Shown: positions 33,001 to 41,230 of the stretch, one piece after another
Layout: each line of letters begins with the position of its first letter
How positions within the stretch are numbered: the first letter of the stretch is position 1
Source: Streptomyces griseomycini
GTDB taxonomy: Bacteria; Actinomycetota; Actinomycetes; Streptomycetales; Streptomycetaceae
Assembly (NCBI RefSeq): GCF_014203535.1
Contig: NZ_JACHJI010000006.1
Span: 496,001 to 560,000 of the forward strand
DNA length: 64,000 nt
Direction: 5' to 3'
Position numbers and translations under genes: made by a program
The notes under the pieces: model-generated
What the model was told of the DNA's origin: nothing
The model's input: only the letters and a program-made list of their open reading frames with translations
The model's database searches: none

Positions 33001-36000
33001 AGGGGGTGGGCGCGTGGATCTGCCGGCAGCCCAGGTACACGTCGCGCAGGTGGAACATCACCACGCCGGTGACGTGGTCCAGCGGGATCCAGTTCAGGGA
33101 GACGTCCGCCGGGCCGAGTCCGTTCATCTGCTCGGTGGCGGCGGAGCGGGTCAGCACGTTGCGGTGGGTGAGGCGCACCGCCTTGGGCAGGCCCGTGCTG
33201 CCGGACGTCATCAGCATCAGGACCGGGTCGTCGGGCCGGGCGGGGTGCCAGTCGTGGTCCTCGGGCGCCTCGCGCAGCGCGTCGGCCGTGGTCAGCCGCA
33301 GCCCGGGCCACTCCTGCCGGACGGCGAGGGCGCGCAGTCCGGCCTCGCGGCCGGCCGAGCACACGATCCAGGGCCTGCCGAGCATCCGCCAGATGCCCTC
33401 CAGCTTGGTCAGCGCCGCGGAGGGCGTGTCGTAGGAGGCGGGGACGGTCAGCGGGACGGCGACGAAACCGCCGAGGACGCAGCCCCAGAGCACGGCGAGG
33501 AAGTCCTCGCTCGCGTCGCACTGGAGGACGACCCGGTCGCCGGGGCGCAGTCCGGCCCGGCGCAGTCCGGCCAGCACCCGGGAGGCCTCCGTGATCAGGG
33601 AGGCGTAGCTGCGCCGGTGCTCGCTGCCGTCGGCGTGGACGTGGACGATGTCGCCCCGGCCCCGCTCGGCGGCGCGCCGCAGGGCCTGTGCCCAGCCGGA
33701 CACGGACGGTTCGCCGAGGGCGGGGCCCTCGCTGAGCGCCGGGACGGCGGACGCGGGGCCGGTGACGGCGGTCCCGGCGGGCGGTTCGGTGCGGTCGGGC
33801 AGGCCGACGTGGCGGCGGCCGAGTTCCTCGGGGACGTCCTCCGCCGTCACCTCGGCGGTGGTGACGCCGGGGACGCGGGCCAGGTGGTCCCGCCAGGTCC
33901 CGGCCGCGGTGCGGTCGACGGCGGGCAGGGCGCGCAGCGCCTCGGTGTCGACGGCGCCGTCGCCGTCGAGGGGCAGCGCGTTGACCGCCGTGACGCGGAC
34001 CGTGCCGTGGCCGGCGCGGTGCAGGACCTCCTCGACGCGTTCTGCGGCGTCCGCGCGCCCCGGCACCACGTACAGACGCGGCGGACGGCCGTCGGTGCCC
34101 GGGAGGGCGCGGGCGTCGCGGATGCCGGGCACGGACAGCGCCGTGCCCTCCAGCTCCGCGGTGCCGGGTGCGGGTGGGACCGGGGTGCGCTCCGGGAGCG
34201 CCGGCAGTTCCCCGAGGCGGACGCCGGGATCGGCGCACACCGCGCGCAGGACGTCGTGCAGGGCGCGGGTGAACGCCTCGGCGGTGCCGGCGTCGTACAG
34301 GTCCGTGGCGTACTCGACGTGGACCGCGAGGCCGTCGGGCGCGCCCTCGGGGGTGCGCCGTTCCAGGACGTCGACGAAGAGGTCGAACTTGGCGGTGCCG
34401 GTGGCGGTCGGCCGCAGCCGGGTCCGCCGCCCCTCCAGCCGGAGTTCGGCGGGTTCGTTGTTCTGCAGGGCCAGCATCACCTGGAACAGCGGGTGCCGGC
34501 CGGGCGTGCGGGGCGGGTTGAGCTCGTCCACCAGCCGGTCGAAGGGCAGGTCCTGGTGGTCCAGGGCGGCCAGGTCGTCGTCGCGCAGCCGGGCGAGGAG
34601 GTCCCGGAAGGCGGGGTCGCCGGAGGTGTCGGCCCGCAGGACCAGGGTGTTGGCGATCAGGCCGATCAGGTGGTCCAGGGCGGGTTCGGTGCGGCCCGCG
34701 ACCGGGGTGCCGAGGACGATGTCCTCGCCGGCGCCGCAGCGGGTGAGCAGGGCGCTGACCGCGGCGTGCAGCACCATGAACAGGCTGGCGCCCGCGCGGT
34801 CGGCCAGGTCCAGCAGGTCCCGGTGCAGGGTGGCGTCGACGTCGGCGTCGACGTGCGCGCCGCCGCCGCGCGGCGCGGCGGGCCGCGGCCGGTCGCCGGG
34901 CAGGGTGCACTCCTCGGGCAGGCCGGCGAGCGCCGTGCGCCAGTGGGCGGTCAGCCGCTCCAGCCGTCCCGGGCCGTCCGGCTCGGGGGCCAGCAGGGCG
35001 CGCTGCCACAGGGCGTGGTCGGTGTACTGCACGGGCAGCGGGGTCCACTCGGGCGCCCGGCCGGCGCGGCGGGCCGCGTAGGCGGTGCTCAGGTCGTCCG
35101 CGAAGGGGCGCAGCGACCAACCGTCGGCCGCGCTGTGGTGCAGGACGAACAGCAGGGTGCGGTCGGTTCCGGTGCCCAGCAGCCAGGCAGCGAGGGGGCT
35201 TTCCGCGGTCAGGTCGAAGCGGTGCCGCAGCGCGGCGGTGACGTGGGCGGCGGTCTCCGCGGCGGGGCAGTCCACCAGGCGCAGCCGCGGGCGCAGTTCG
35301 CCGGGCGGCAGGACGCGCTGGTACGGCACGCCGTCGTGCTCGGCGAACACCGTCCGCAGGGTCTCGTGGCGGTCGGCCAGGTCGCCGAGGGCCGCGCGCA
35401 GCGCCTCGGTGTCGAGGCCGTCGGGCGCCGGGACGAGGAGGGGGATGTGGTAGGTCGCCGCTCCGTCGTCGAGCCGGTGGAGGAACCACATGCGTTCCTG
35501 GGCGAAGGACAGCGGCGGGCGCTCCGGGCGCACGGCGTCGCCCAGGGCGGGGCGCGGGAGGGCGGTGCCGGTCCGCTCGGTGAGCCGTTCGGCGAGGGCG
35601 GCCGGTGTCGGCTCCCCGAACAGGGCCGTGATGGGGATCTCGGCGCCGGTCTCGTGCCGCAGGCGGGCCAGCAGGCGGGTGGCGAGCAGGGAGTCGCCGC
35701 CGAGGTCGAAGAAGTTCACGTCGGTGCCGACGGTGTCGCGCGGCAGCCGCAGCACGTCCTCGAACAGCCCGCACACCAGGGCCTGCTGGGGTGTGGTGGG
35801 CCGGGCGCCGGACGCGGCGGTGGTGAAGTCCGGGGCGGGCAGGGCCGCGGTGTCCAGCTTGCCGTTGGCGGTCAGCGGCAGGGTGTCGACGGGGACGCAG
35901 GCGGCCGGGACCATGTGCTCGGGCAGCCGGGCCGCGGCGTGGGCACGCAGGCCGGCGGGGCTCGGCGGTTCGCCGCCGGCAGGGACGGTGTAGGCGACGA

Positions 36001-38731
36001 GCTGCTGGGCGCCGTTGTCGGCGCGGCGGACCACCACGGCGGCCCGGGCGACGCCCGGGTGGGTGGCGAGGGCGGCCTCGATCTCGCCCGGCTCGACGCG
36101 GAAGCCGCGGATCTGCACCTGTGCGTCGGCCCGGCCGAGGTAGTCGAGCGTGCCGTCCGCGCGGCGCCGGGCCAGGTCGCCCGAGCGGTACATCCGGGTG
36201 CCGGGCGGGCCGTAGGGGTCGTCCAGGAAACGTTCGGCGGTCAGTTCGGGCCGGTTCAGGTACCCGGCGGCCACGCCCGCGCCGGAGACGTACATCTCGC
36301 CGGTCGCGCCGGGCGGCACCGGCCGTCCGTCGGCGTCCAGCAGGTGCACGCGCAGATCGGCCAGCGGGCGGCCGATGACGCCGGTGCGGCGCGGGTCGTC
36401 CAGGTCGGCGCGGGTGAGGCGGTGGTGGGTGACGTGCACGGTGGTCTCGGTGATGCCGTACATGTTCACCAGCACCGGGCGGTCCAGGCCGTGCCGGTCC
36501 GCCCAGGGGCGCAGGCGCTCCGGGCGCAGGGCCTCGCCGCCGAACACCACGTAGCGCAACGCGCCCGTCCCGCCGTCCCGTTCGAGGTCGGCGTCGATCA
36601 GCTGCTCGAAGGCGGAGGGCGTCTGGTTGAGGACGGTGACGCCCTCCCGGTGCAACAGCTCCAGGAAGTCCCGGGGCGAGCGGCTGACGGCGTACGGGAC
36701 GACGACGACCCGGCCGCCGTGCAGCAGTGCGCCCCAGATCTCCCAGACGGAGAAGTCGAAGGCGTGGGAGTGGAACAGCGTCCAGACGTCGTCGGCGCCG
36801 AAGTCGAAGTGCTCCGCGGCGGCGGCGAAGAGCCGGACGACGTGCGAGTGCGGTACCGGAACGCCCTTGGGGCGGCCGGTGGAACCGGAGGTGTGGATGA
36901 CGTAGGCGGTGTCGGACGGGCCCGTCGGCCCGTGCCGGTCGGCGTCGGTCAGGTCGGCCGCGGACCGGCGGGCGAGTCCGGCGGCCGTCTCCGGGTCGTC
37001 CAGCACGACGACGGGGCACGCGTCCGCGACGGCCGGGCCGGTGTGGGCGTGCTCGGTGACGAGCGCGACGGGGGCCGCGTCCCCGACGACCAGCCGCAGC
37101 CGCTCCGCCGGGTGGCCGGGGTCCAGGGGGAGGTAGGCGGCGCCCGTCTTGAGCACGGCCAGCAGGGCGGGCAGCAGCCGCGGGCCGCGCTCCAGGGCCA
37201 GGGCCACCACCCGGCCCGGTCCCGCGCCGTGTTCGGTCAGCAGCCGGGCCAGGCGGTTGGCCTCGGCGTTGAGCTCGGCGTACGTCAGGCGCTCGTCGCC
37301 GCAGGTGACGGCGGTCCGCCCGGGTGCGGCCGCCGCCTGCCGCTCGAACAGCTCCGTGAGGGTGTGCTCGACCGGATGGGTGCGCACGGGCGTGTCGCGG
37401 GGGTGCTCGCCCGGCAGCAGCACGTCCAGGTCCCGCAGCGGCACCGTCGGCTCCGCCTCGGCCAGTCGGCGCAGCACGGTCAGGAACCGCTCGCGGTGCA
37501 GGGCGAGTTCGTCCTCCTCGTACAGGGCGGGGTTGGCGTCGAAGGCCAGCCACAGGCCGCCGGGCCGGGCCCCGGGCCGTACCGATATCTGCAGGTCGTC
37601 GACTGCTCCGCCGGACAGGTGGTGCCAGGTGGTGGGGTGCCCGTCGAAGACCGGTGACTCGTCGAACGGGACGATGTTCAGCACCGGCCCGTACAGCCGG
37701 CGTCCGGTGCCCAGCAGGCCCAGGTCGCGGCGCAGGAACTCACCCCGGTACTGCTGGTGCCGGCGCACGGCCCGCAGTTCTTCCGCGACGGCGCGCATCA
37801 GCTCCGCGACGGGTGTGTCCGGGGTGGCGGCCACGCGCAGCGGGAGGACGTCGGAGGCGGTGCCGGGGGTGCGCAGCGCGGCGCTGCCGGGCCGGCTCAT
37901 CGTGGCCAGGCCGAGCACCAGGTCCTCGGCGGCGGTCATCCGGTGCAGGTACGCGGCGGTGGCGGCGGTCAGCAGGTCGGTGCGCGAGACGCCCAGGCGT
38001 GCGGCGGCCGCGTCGAGGGCGCCGGTCCCCGCGGGCTCCAGTTCGGCGGTGCGGCGCAGGAAGGGGGCGGTGGGGGCGGCGGTGCGGGAGGTGAGCCGGG
38101 CGGGCTCGGGCAGCCCGGCCAGGCGGGTCGCCCAGTGGGCGCGGTCGCGGGCGTACCGCTCGGAGTCGCGGTAGGCCGCCTCCTCGGCCTGGAGCCGGCT
38201 CACCGGGGCGAAGACGGTGGGGTCCGGCTCGCGCCCCGCGGCCAGCGCGGTGTACGTCTCGGCGAGACGCCGCCCGAGGAGCTTGTAGCTGTAGCCGTCG
38301 AGCAGGAGGTGATGGGCCCTCAGCAGCCAGATGAAGCGGTCGTGCGCCAGGGTCAGCAGGGCGTGCGAGAACAGCGGCCCCTTCTCCGTGTCCACCGGGG
38401 TCGTGAGGTCCGCCCGGATCCACGCCCACGCGGCGGCCTCGGGGTCCTGCGTGTCACGGACGTCGACCCGGTGCAGGGTCCAGTCGTCCGGATCCGGCGC
38501 GGTGCGGCACCGGGGGCCGTCGTCGGTGTCGACGAAGCGCAGGGCGAAGGTGTCGGCCTCGGCGACGGTGCGCCGCAGGGCGGTCTCGAAGAGGCCGGTG
38601 TCGAGGGGGCCGTGGATCTCGACCGCCTCTGCGGTGTTGTACGCGGCGCTGTCCGGGGCGAGCCGTTGGGCGTACCAGAGCCCTTCCTGGGCCCCGGACA
38701 GCGGTCGACGTTCGTGGTCCTGGAGTGGCAT
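29996..38731 (-). CDS. antC: AntC: NRPS C-A-T-C-A-KR-T
   Basis: A 2911-residue two-module synthetase. C1 (about 8-440) has HHLLLDG. A1 (about 455-985) has TSGSTGRPKGV and a binding-pocket code read as DFWNVGMVH, matching threonine. T1 has DLGGDSLLATR (about 1011). C2 (about 1060-1500) has HHSAADG. The second adenylation domain (about 1700-2200) is of the FAAL/keto-acid kind (LMTSGSTGLPKAV, GWGMSETCS) and is expected to take pyruvate. KR (about 2240-2690) has SGGLGGVGG and AAYAAANAYLDALA and gives lactate. T2 has DLGGNSLLLVT (about 2803). There is no TE. The ATG at 38731 was chosen because the C domain begins directly after it. Confidence 0.95.
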   Translation of the reverse strand: MPLQDHERRPLSGAQEGLWYAQRLAPDSAAYNTAEAVEIHGPLDTGLFETALRRTVAEADTFALRFVDTDDGPRCRTAPDPDDWTLHRVDVRDTQDPEAAAWAWIRADLTTPVDTEKGPLFSHALLTLAHDRFIWLLRAHHLLLDGYSYKLLGRRLAETYTALAAGREPDPTVFAPVSRLQAEEAAYRDSERYARDRAHWATRLAGLPEPARLTSRTAAPTAPFLRRTAELEPAGTGALDAAAARLGVSRTDLLTAATAAYLHRMTAAEDLVLGLATMSRPGSAALRTPGTASDVLPLRVAATPDTPVAELMRAVAEELRAVRRHQQYRGEFLRRDLGLLGTGRRLYGPVLNIVPFDESPVFDGHPTTWHHLSGGAVDDLQISVRPGARPGGLWLAFDANPALYEEDELALHRERFLTVLRRLAEAEPTVPLRDLDVLLPGEHPRDTPVRTHPVEHTLTELFERQAAAAPGRTAVTCGDERLTYAELNAEANRLARLLTEHGAGPGRVVALALERGPRLLPALLAVLKTGAAYLPLDPGHPAERLRLVVGDAAPVALVTEHAHTGPAVADACPVVVLDDPETAAGLARRSAADLTDADRHGPTGPSDTAYVIHTSGSTGRPKGVPVPHSHVVRLFAAAAEHFDFGADDVWTLFHSHAFDFSVWEIWGALLHGGRVVVVPYAVSRSPRDFLELLHREGVTVLNQTPSAFEQLIDADLERDGGTGALRYVVFGGEALRPERLRPWADRHGLDRPVLVNMYGITETTVHVTHHRLTRADLDDPRRTGVIGRPLADLRVHLLDADGRPVPPGATGEMYVSGAGVAAGYLNRPELTAERFLDDPYGPPGTRMYRSGDLARRRADGTLDYLGRADAQVQIRGFRVEPGEIEAALATHPGVARAAVVVRRADNGAQQLVAYTVPAGGEPPSPAGLRAHAAARLPEHMVPAACVPVDTLPLTANGKLDTAALPAPDFTTAASGARPTTPQQALVCGLFEDVLRLPRDTVGTDVNFFDLGGDSLLATRLLARLRHETGAEIPITALFGEPTPAALAERLTERTGTALPRPALGDAVRPERPPLSFAQERMWFLHRLDDGAATYHIPLLVPAPDGLDTEALRAALGDLADRHETLRTVFAEHDGVPYQRVLPPGELRPRLRLVDCPAAETAAHVTAALRHRFDLTAESPLAAWLLGTGTDRTLLFVLHHSAADGWSLRPFADDLSTAYAARRAGRAPEWTPLPVQYTDHALWQRALLAPEPDGPGRLERLTAHWRTALAGLPEECTLPGDRPRPAAPRGGGAHVDADVDATLHRDLLDLADRAGASLFMVLHAAVSALLTRCGAGEDIVLGTPVAGRTEPALDHLIGLIANTLVLRADTSGDPAFRDLLARLRDDDLAALDHQDLPFDRLVDELNPPRTPGRHPLFQVMLALQNNEPAELRLEGRRTRLRPTATGTAKFDLFVDVLERRTPEGAPDGLAVHVEYATDLYDAGTAEAFTRALHDVLRAVCADPGVRLGELPALPERTPVPPAPGTAELEGTALSVPGIRDARALPGTDGRPPRLYVVPGRADAAERVEEVLHRAGHGTVRVTAVNALPLDGDGAVDTEALRALPAVDRTAAGTWRDHLARVPGVTTAEVTAEDVPEELGRRHVGLPDRTEPPAGTAVTGPASAVPALSEGPALGEPSVSGWAQALRRAAERGRGDIVHVHADGSEHRRSYASLITEASRVLAGLRRAGLRPGDRVVLQCDASEDFLAVLWGCVLGGFVAVPLTVPASYDTPSAALTKLEGIWRMLGRPWIVCSAGREAGLRALAVRQEWPGLRLTTADALREAPEDHDWHPARPDDPVLMLMTSGSTGLPKAVRLTHRNVLTRSAATEQMNGLGPADVSLNWIPLDHVTGVVMFHLRDVYLGCRQIHAPTPWILQDPLRWMDLADRHRVTVTWAPNFAFGLLAEQAHRFADRTWDLSPMRLVMNAGEVVVAAAARRFLHALAPFGLPQDVMHPGWGMSETCSVVTDAVLPAEPGDGEGAFVSCGLPYPGFAMRIVDDAGTVLTEGDAGRLQVRGTSVTGGYHDNPEANAEAFTGDGWFDTGDLAFLRDGELYITGRAKDVIIVNGVNHYSHEIEACVEELPHVVRSFTAAVAVRSDPSAPTDELALFFRLAPEARETSGGDTAAALREIAGKVTREIGVSPAFLIPVEADAVPKTEIGKIQRTRLRKSFEAGAFDEEVRRAQLLLGTAATVPDWFLRPVWRRARAHRSATVPPGRHTLVLAGADPRVHRLAGRIADALRSGGGLCTVVTDGTAYTRLDAARYRIRPAEEADHTALLGQLERDLRPVDAVLHLDGLSTAGTSGAAPADDTGPARLLALVRALAARPGRPRPVDLLHVTAGAQAVRPGDRPSPAHAMAGALLKSLREEFGWLRGTHLDLPADTDEDPLPVLLAETAAPPSDTEVAHRGGHRHVRRLAPLPDTPPRAQAPAHDGFTLVSGGLGGVGGEVAAHLLRTPGTRLLILGRTPLPERDERGPAPARREVLRRLRELGEVRYACADVTDLAQVRAAVDAATEAWGVPLAAVLHLAGTLVERPVGDLDPTTWRRALEAKADGAWTLHRLTEDHPVGSFITFSSVNGWFGGAMNAAYAAANAYLDALALHRRGLGLPAQSLAWSMWREHGVSRGYGLTALTEARGYRPLDAASALRSFDLARTLDEPHLLIGADRTAPWVRSHVVAPVRPVRRPAARVGLEDGTDLGALYRAAADAARAAGLPDDWVLRSAGTGAPLDRADAGEEARRLESRLAEVWCGVLGRDRVGRDENFFDLGGNSLLLVTAKSAVNSAFGADLSVVDLFAHPTVRDLARHLAARTGPGATTGPEPAPAAPVGQRSADPAPPRSAGSAPSGLDRAKERAQRQRAARARRTARHERGRGHA

Positions 38732-39199
38732 AGCACAACCCTCACGTGGCAGCCGTGGGTGTCCCGGCCGGCGAAGGCCGGGCCGGATCGGACGGGTGCG
38801 GCCATCGCCCCGGGCCGCCCTCGCGTCGTCGTACGCGCAGGGCGGGCCCACGGGGCGGAAAGGGGAGGTCGCACGTCGGGGGGAGGTGCGTGCCGCCCCA
38901 CCGCCGGTTCTACGGCACATCACGGTGCGCTGCCGATGCCGGAAGGGTCAAGGCCGGACCGGGCACCTGGGCGTCAATTCAGGTTTTCCCCTGGAGAATC
39001 GAACCGGAGGGAGTGCGCGATCGGAGTCAACCTTTAGGGAAATCACGCGACTTCCCTTTCCGTCGCCCTCTCGGGTGGATCCGGCCGCGCCGCGCGGTGC
39101 ACTCTCGGAAGGACCCCGAATTCCCCGGCCGGCCGACGCCGGCGCACCGATGCGTGGCCGCGGGGACACGAAATGGACGACCGAAAGAGGGCTGACGGC
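38732..39199. promoter_or_regulatory. Divergent antC / antB control region
   Basis: A 468-base gap between antCDE (minus) and antBA (plus). Two sequences resemble the PAS-LuxR (PimM/FscRI) consensus CTVGGGAWWTCCCBAG. One is 39034-39049 on the plus strand (TTAGGGAAATCACGCG, 13 of 16) and the other 38978-38993 on the minus strand (CAGGGGAAAACCTGAA, 12 of 16). The stretch from about 38970 to 39060 is less GC-rich than its surroundings, as expected for promoters. In S. albus S4 FscRI is reported to activate these two transcripts. Confidence 0.65.
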
Positions 39200-40537
39200 A
39201 TGCACCGTGCGCTGTGTCCGGTTGAGACGCTCTACGTGGGCCAGAGAAGCAGAGCCGTCCTCTCCTGCTCCCTGCGCGGGCACGTCGACGTCGAGGCGCT
39301 GTCGGCCGCGTTCGACGCCGTGACCGCGCAGCACCCGACGCTGCGCTCGTGCATCGTGCCGGACGGCACGGGTCACGCGCTGCGTCTGCTCGGGGAGGAC
39401 GAGCGCCCCCGGCTGGTCACGCGCACCGGTGACGAGGACGAGGCCTACGCCGCCGAGCTGAACAGGCCCCTGCCGGTCGGGGGGCCGCTGACCCGCGCCG
39501 TCCTGGTCAGCGCACCCGACGGCGGCCGCCACCTGTTCGTGCTGCTGGTGGACCACACCGTCACCGACGGCCACAGCAGCATCGCCCTGCACAACGCGCT
39601 GTGGAACCGTTACCGGGCGCTGGTCGACGGGGAGGGGGCCGGGGGCGCGGCGGCCGCCGTGTCCGCGGAGCCGCACTGGCCGCGGCCCGTGAGCGCGTTG
39701 CTGCCTCCCGCCGACGCGGCCGAGACGGCCGGGTACCTGGCCGGCCGTCTCGAGGAGGTGCGACGGCACCCGGTCGAACTCGTGCCGTACGACGTGCGGC
39801 GCCCCTCCGCGACCGGGCACCGTCCGGGCGCGGACGGCTCCGGCGACGGGCACATCGAGGTGTGCCGGCTGACCCTGGACACGGAGCGCACCGCACGCCT
39901 GCGCCGGACGGCGCGGCAGTCGGGTGTCTCCGTGCACTCCCTGATCGCGGCGGCCCTGCTGACGGCGGCCAGGCGGCGCCTGGACGGTGACGGCCCCCGG
40001 ACGCTCGGCTGCCTGTCCCCCGTCGACCTGCGGTCGCGGCTGTCCCCGCCGCTGCCCGCGTCGGTCATGGTGCCCGCGGTCACCACCCACCTGCAGACCC
40101 TCGAGGTGCCCGGAGCCCCGGATCCGCTGGAACTGGCGCGCACCGTCCACGCCCGCCTGGGCGACTTCCTCGCCCGCGGCGACCAGTTCCACGAGATGCG
40201 GATCACCCCGGAGATCCCCCGGAACCCCGCGCTGCAGCTGGCGACGGTGATCGTCACCAACATGGGCGTCGTCCCCGGCCCCCGGCTGCCGAACGGGCTG
40301 CGGGCGGTCGACGTCCGCCTCGTGCCCGCCCGCGAGCAGTACTTCCCGCAGGCGGGGCGCAGCCCCGTCATGGCGTGCGTGGTCTCCTTCGAGGGTCGGC
40401 TCTCCATCGAGTTCCCGCACTACACGGCCTGTTTCAGCCCGTCCTTCACCGCGGCGTTCCGCGACGACGTCCTCGACGGCCTCCTCGCCTTCGCGAACAC
40501 CGCCCGGCCCGAGCACGTCCCCGCGGACCTCGTCTGA
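39200..40537 (+). CDS. antB: AntB: C8 acyltransferase, condensation-domain-like
   Basis: A 445-residue stand-alone acyltransferase of the condensation/PapA5-like fold. The catalytic motif is DHTVTDGHS (about 117-125), an HxxxDG form. Other blocks are PVETLYVGQRSRAVLSCSL at the start and VTNMGVVPGPRLPNGLR late. AntB transfers an acyl group to the C8 hydroxyl and gives antimycins their ester variety. The ATG at 39200 follows AAGAGGG by eight bases; an in-frame ATG at 39173 has a poorer site. It is cotranscribed with antA, 57 bases downstream. Confidence 0.9.
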   Translation: MHRALCPVETLYVGQRSRAVLSCSLRGHVDVEALSAAFDAVTAQHPTLRSCIVPDGTGHALRLLGEDERPRLVTRTGDEDEAYAAELNRPLPVGGPLTRAVLVSAPDGGRHLFVLLVDHTVTDGHSSIALHNALWNRYRALVDGEGAGGAAAAVSAEPHWPRPVSALLPPADAAETAGYLAGRLEEVRRHPVELVPYDVRRPSATGHRPGADGSGDGHIEVCRLTLDTERTARLRRTARQSGVSVHSLIAAALLTAARRRLDGDGPRTLGCLSPVDLRSRLSPPLPASVMVPAVTTHLQTLEVPGAPDPLELARTVHARLGDFLARGDQFHEMRITPEIPRNPALQLATVIVTNMGVVPGPRLPNGLRAVDVRLVPAREQYFPQAGRSPVMACVVSFEGRLSIEFPHYTACFSPSFTAAFRDDVLDGLLAFANTARPEHVPADLV

Positions 40538-40594
40538 AGGCCGCCCCGCCCCCGGCTCACGCACACGCCCGGCCGCCGTGAGGAGTTCCCCCGC

Positions 40595-41113
40595 ATGACC
40601 ACCGTCGGCGCACCCCCCTCCCCCCTGACGCTGCTCCCCCGCGCCCAGGCGGGCGACGAGCACGCGATGAACCGCCTGCTGACCGGCATCACGCCCTACG
40701 TCGCGCGCATCTGCCGGTCCATCACCCACGACGACGGCGCCGACGCCACGCAGGAGGCGCTGCTCGCCATCTACCGCGGTCTGGGCACCCTGCGCGAACC
40801 GGCCGCGTTCTACGGCTGGGTGCGCTCGGTGACGGTCCGCGAGGCCGTCCGCGCGGCGAAGCGGTACGGCGAGGAACGGACCTGTTCGGACCTGGAGTCG
40901 AGACAGGAGGCGAACCCGCTGGACGCGGTGCACATCAGCGACGTGCTGGAGCGGCTGTCGCGGGCGCACCGGCAGGTCCTCACCCTGCGCGCCTACGGGC
41001 TCAACGAGGAGGAGATGGCCGAGGTCCTGTCGCTGCCCGTGGGGACCGTGCGCTCCCGGCTGTTCCGTGCCCGCCGCAGGTTCCAGGAGGCGTGGCAGCC
41101 CTCGGCCGCGTGA
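40595..41113 (+). CDS. antA: AntA: cluster ECF sigma factor
   Basis: A 172-residue sigma-70-like factor with region 2 (about 18-90; CRSITHDDGADATQEALLAI) and region 4 (about 112-165; GLNEEEMAEVLSLPVGTVRS). No anti-sigma gene is adjacent, fitting the orphan status of sigma-AntA. It is reported to activate antGF and the antH operon. The protein ends WQPSAA, an Ala-Ala tail of the kind described as a ClpXP degradation signal for this factor. AGGAGTT precedes the ATG. Confidence 0.93.
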   Translation: MTTVGAPPSPLTLLPRAQAGDEHAMNRLLTGITPYVARICRSITHDDGADATQEALLAIYRGLGTLREPAAFYGWVRSVTVREAVRAAKRYGEERTCSDLESRQEANPLDAVHISDVLERLSRAHRQVLTLRAYGLNEEEMAEVLSLPVGTVRSRLFRARRRFQEAWQPSAA

Positions 41114-41170
41114 GGCGGGGGCCGGCCTCCCGCGACGGCGCGGCGGCCCTCCGGCGTCCGGACACGCGTC

Positions 41171-41204
41171 GGCGGCCGTGGCGGCGGGCACCGCCACGGC
41201 CGCC
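41171..41204. terminator. Bidirectional hairpin terminator at the cluster edge
   Basis: Perfect 14-bp arms (GGCGGCCGTGGCGG and complement) with a 6-base loop, between antA (plus) and the convergent PAS-LuxR gene (minus). Confidence 0.75.
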
Positions 41205-41230
41205 GGAGGGCCGCCGGACTCCGTCCCGGG

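Noticed and set aside
31556..37657. A 2033-codon open frame on the plus strand opposite antC
   Set aside because: It is the complement of strongly coding antC sequence; in very GC-rich DNA the opposite frames stay open. It is low-complexity Gly/Arg/Val/Gln with no domain.
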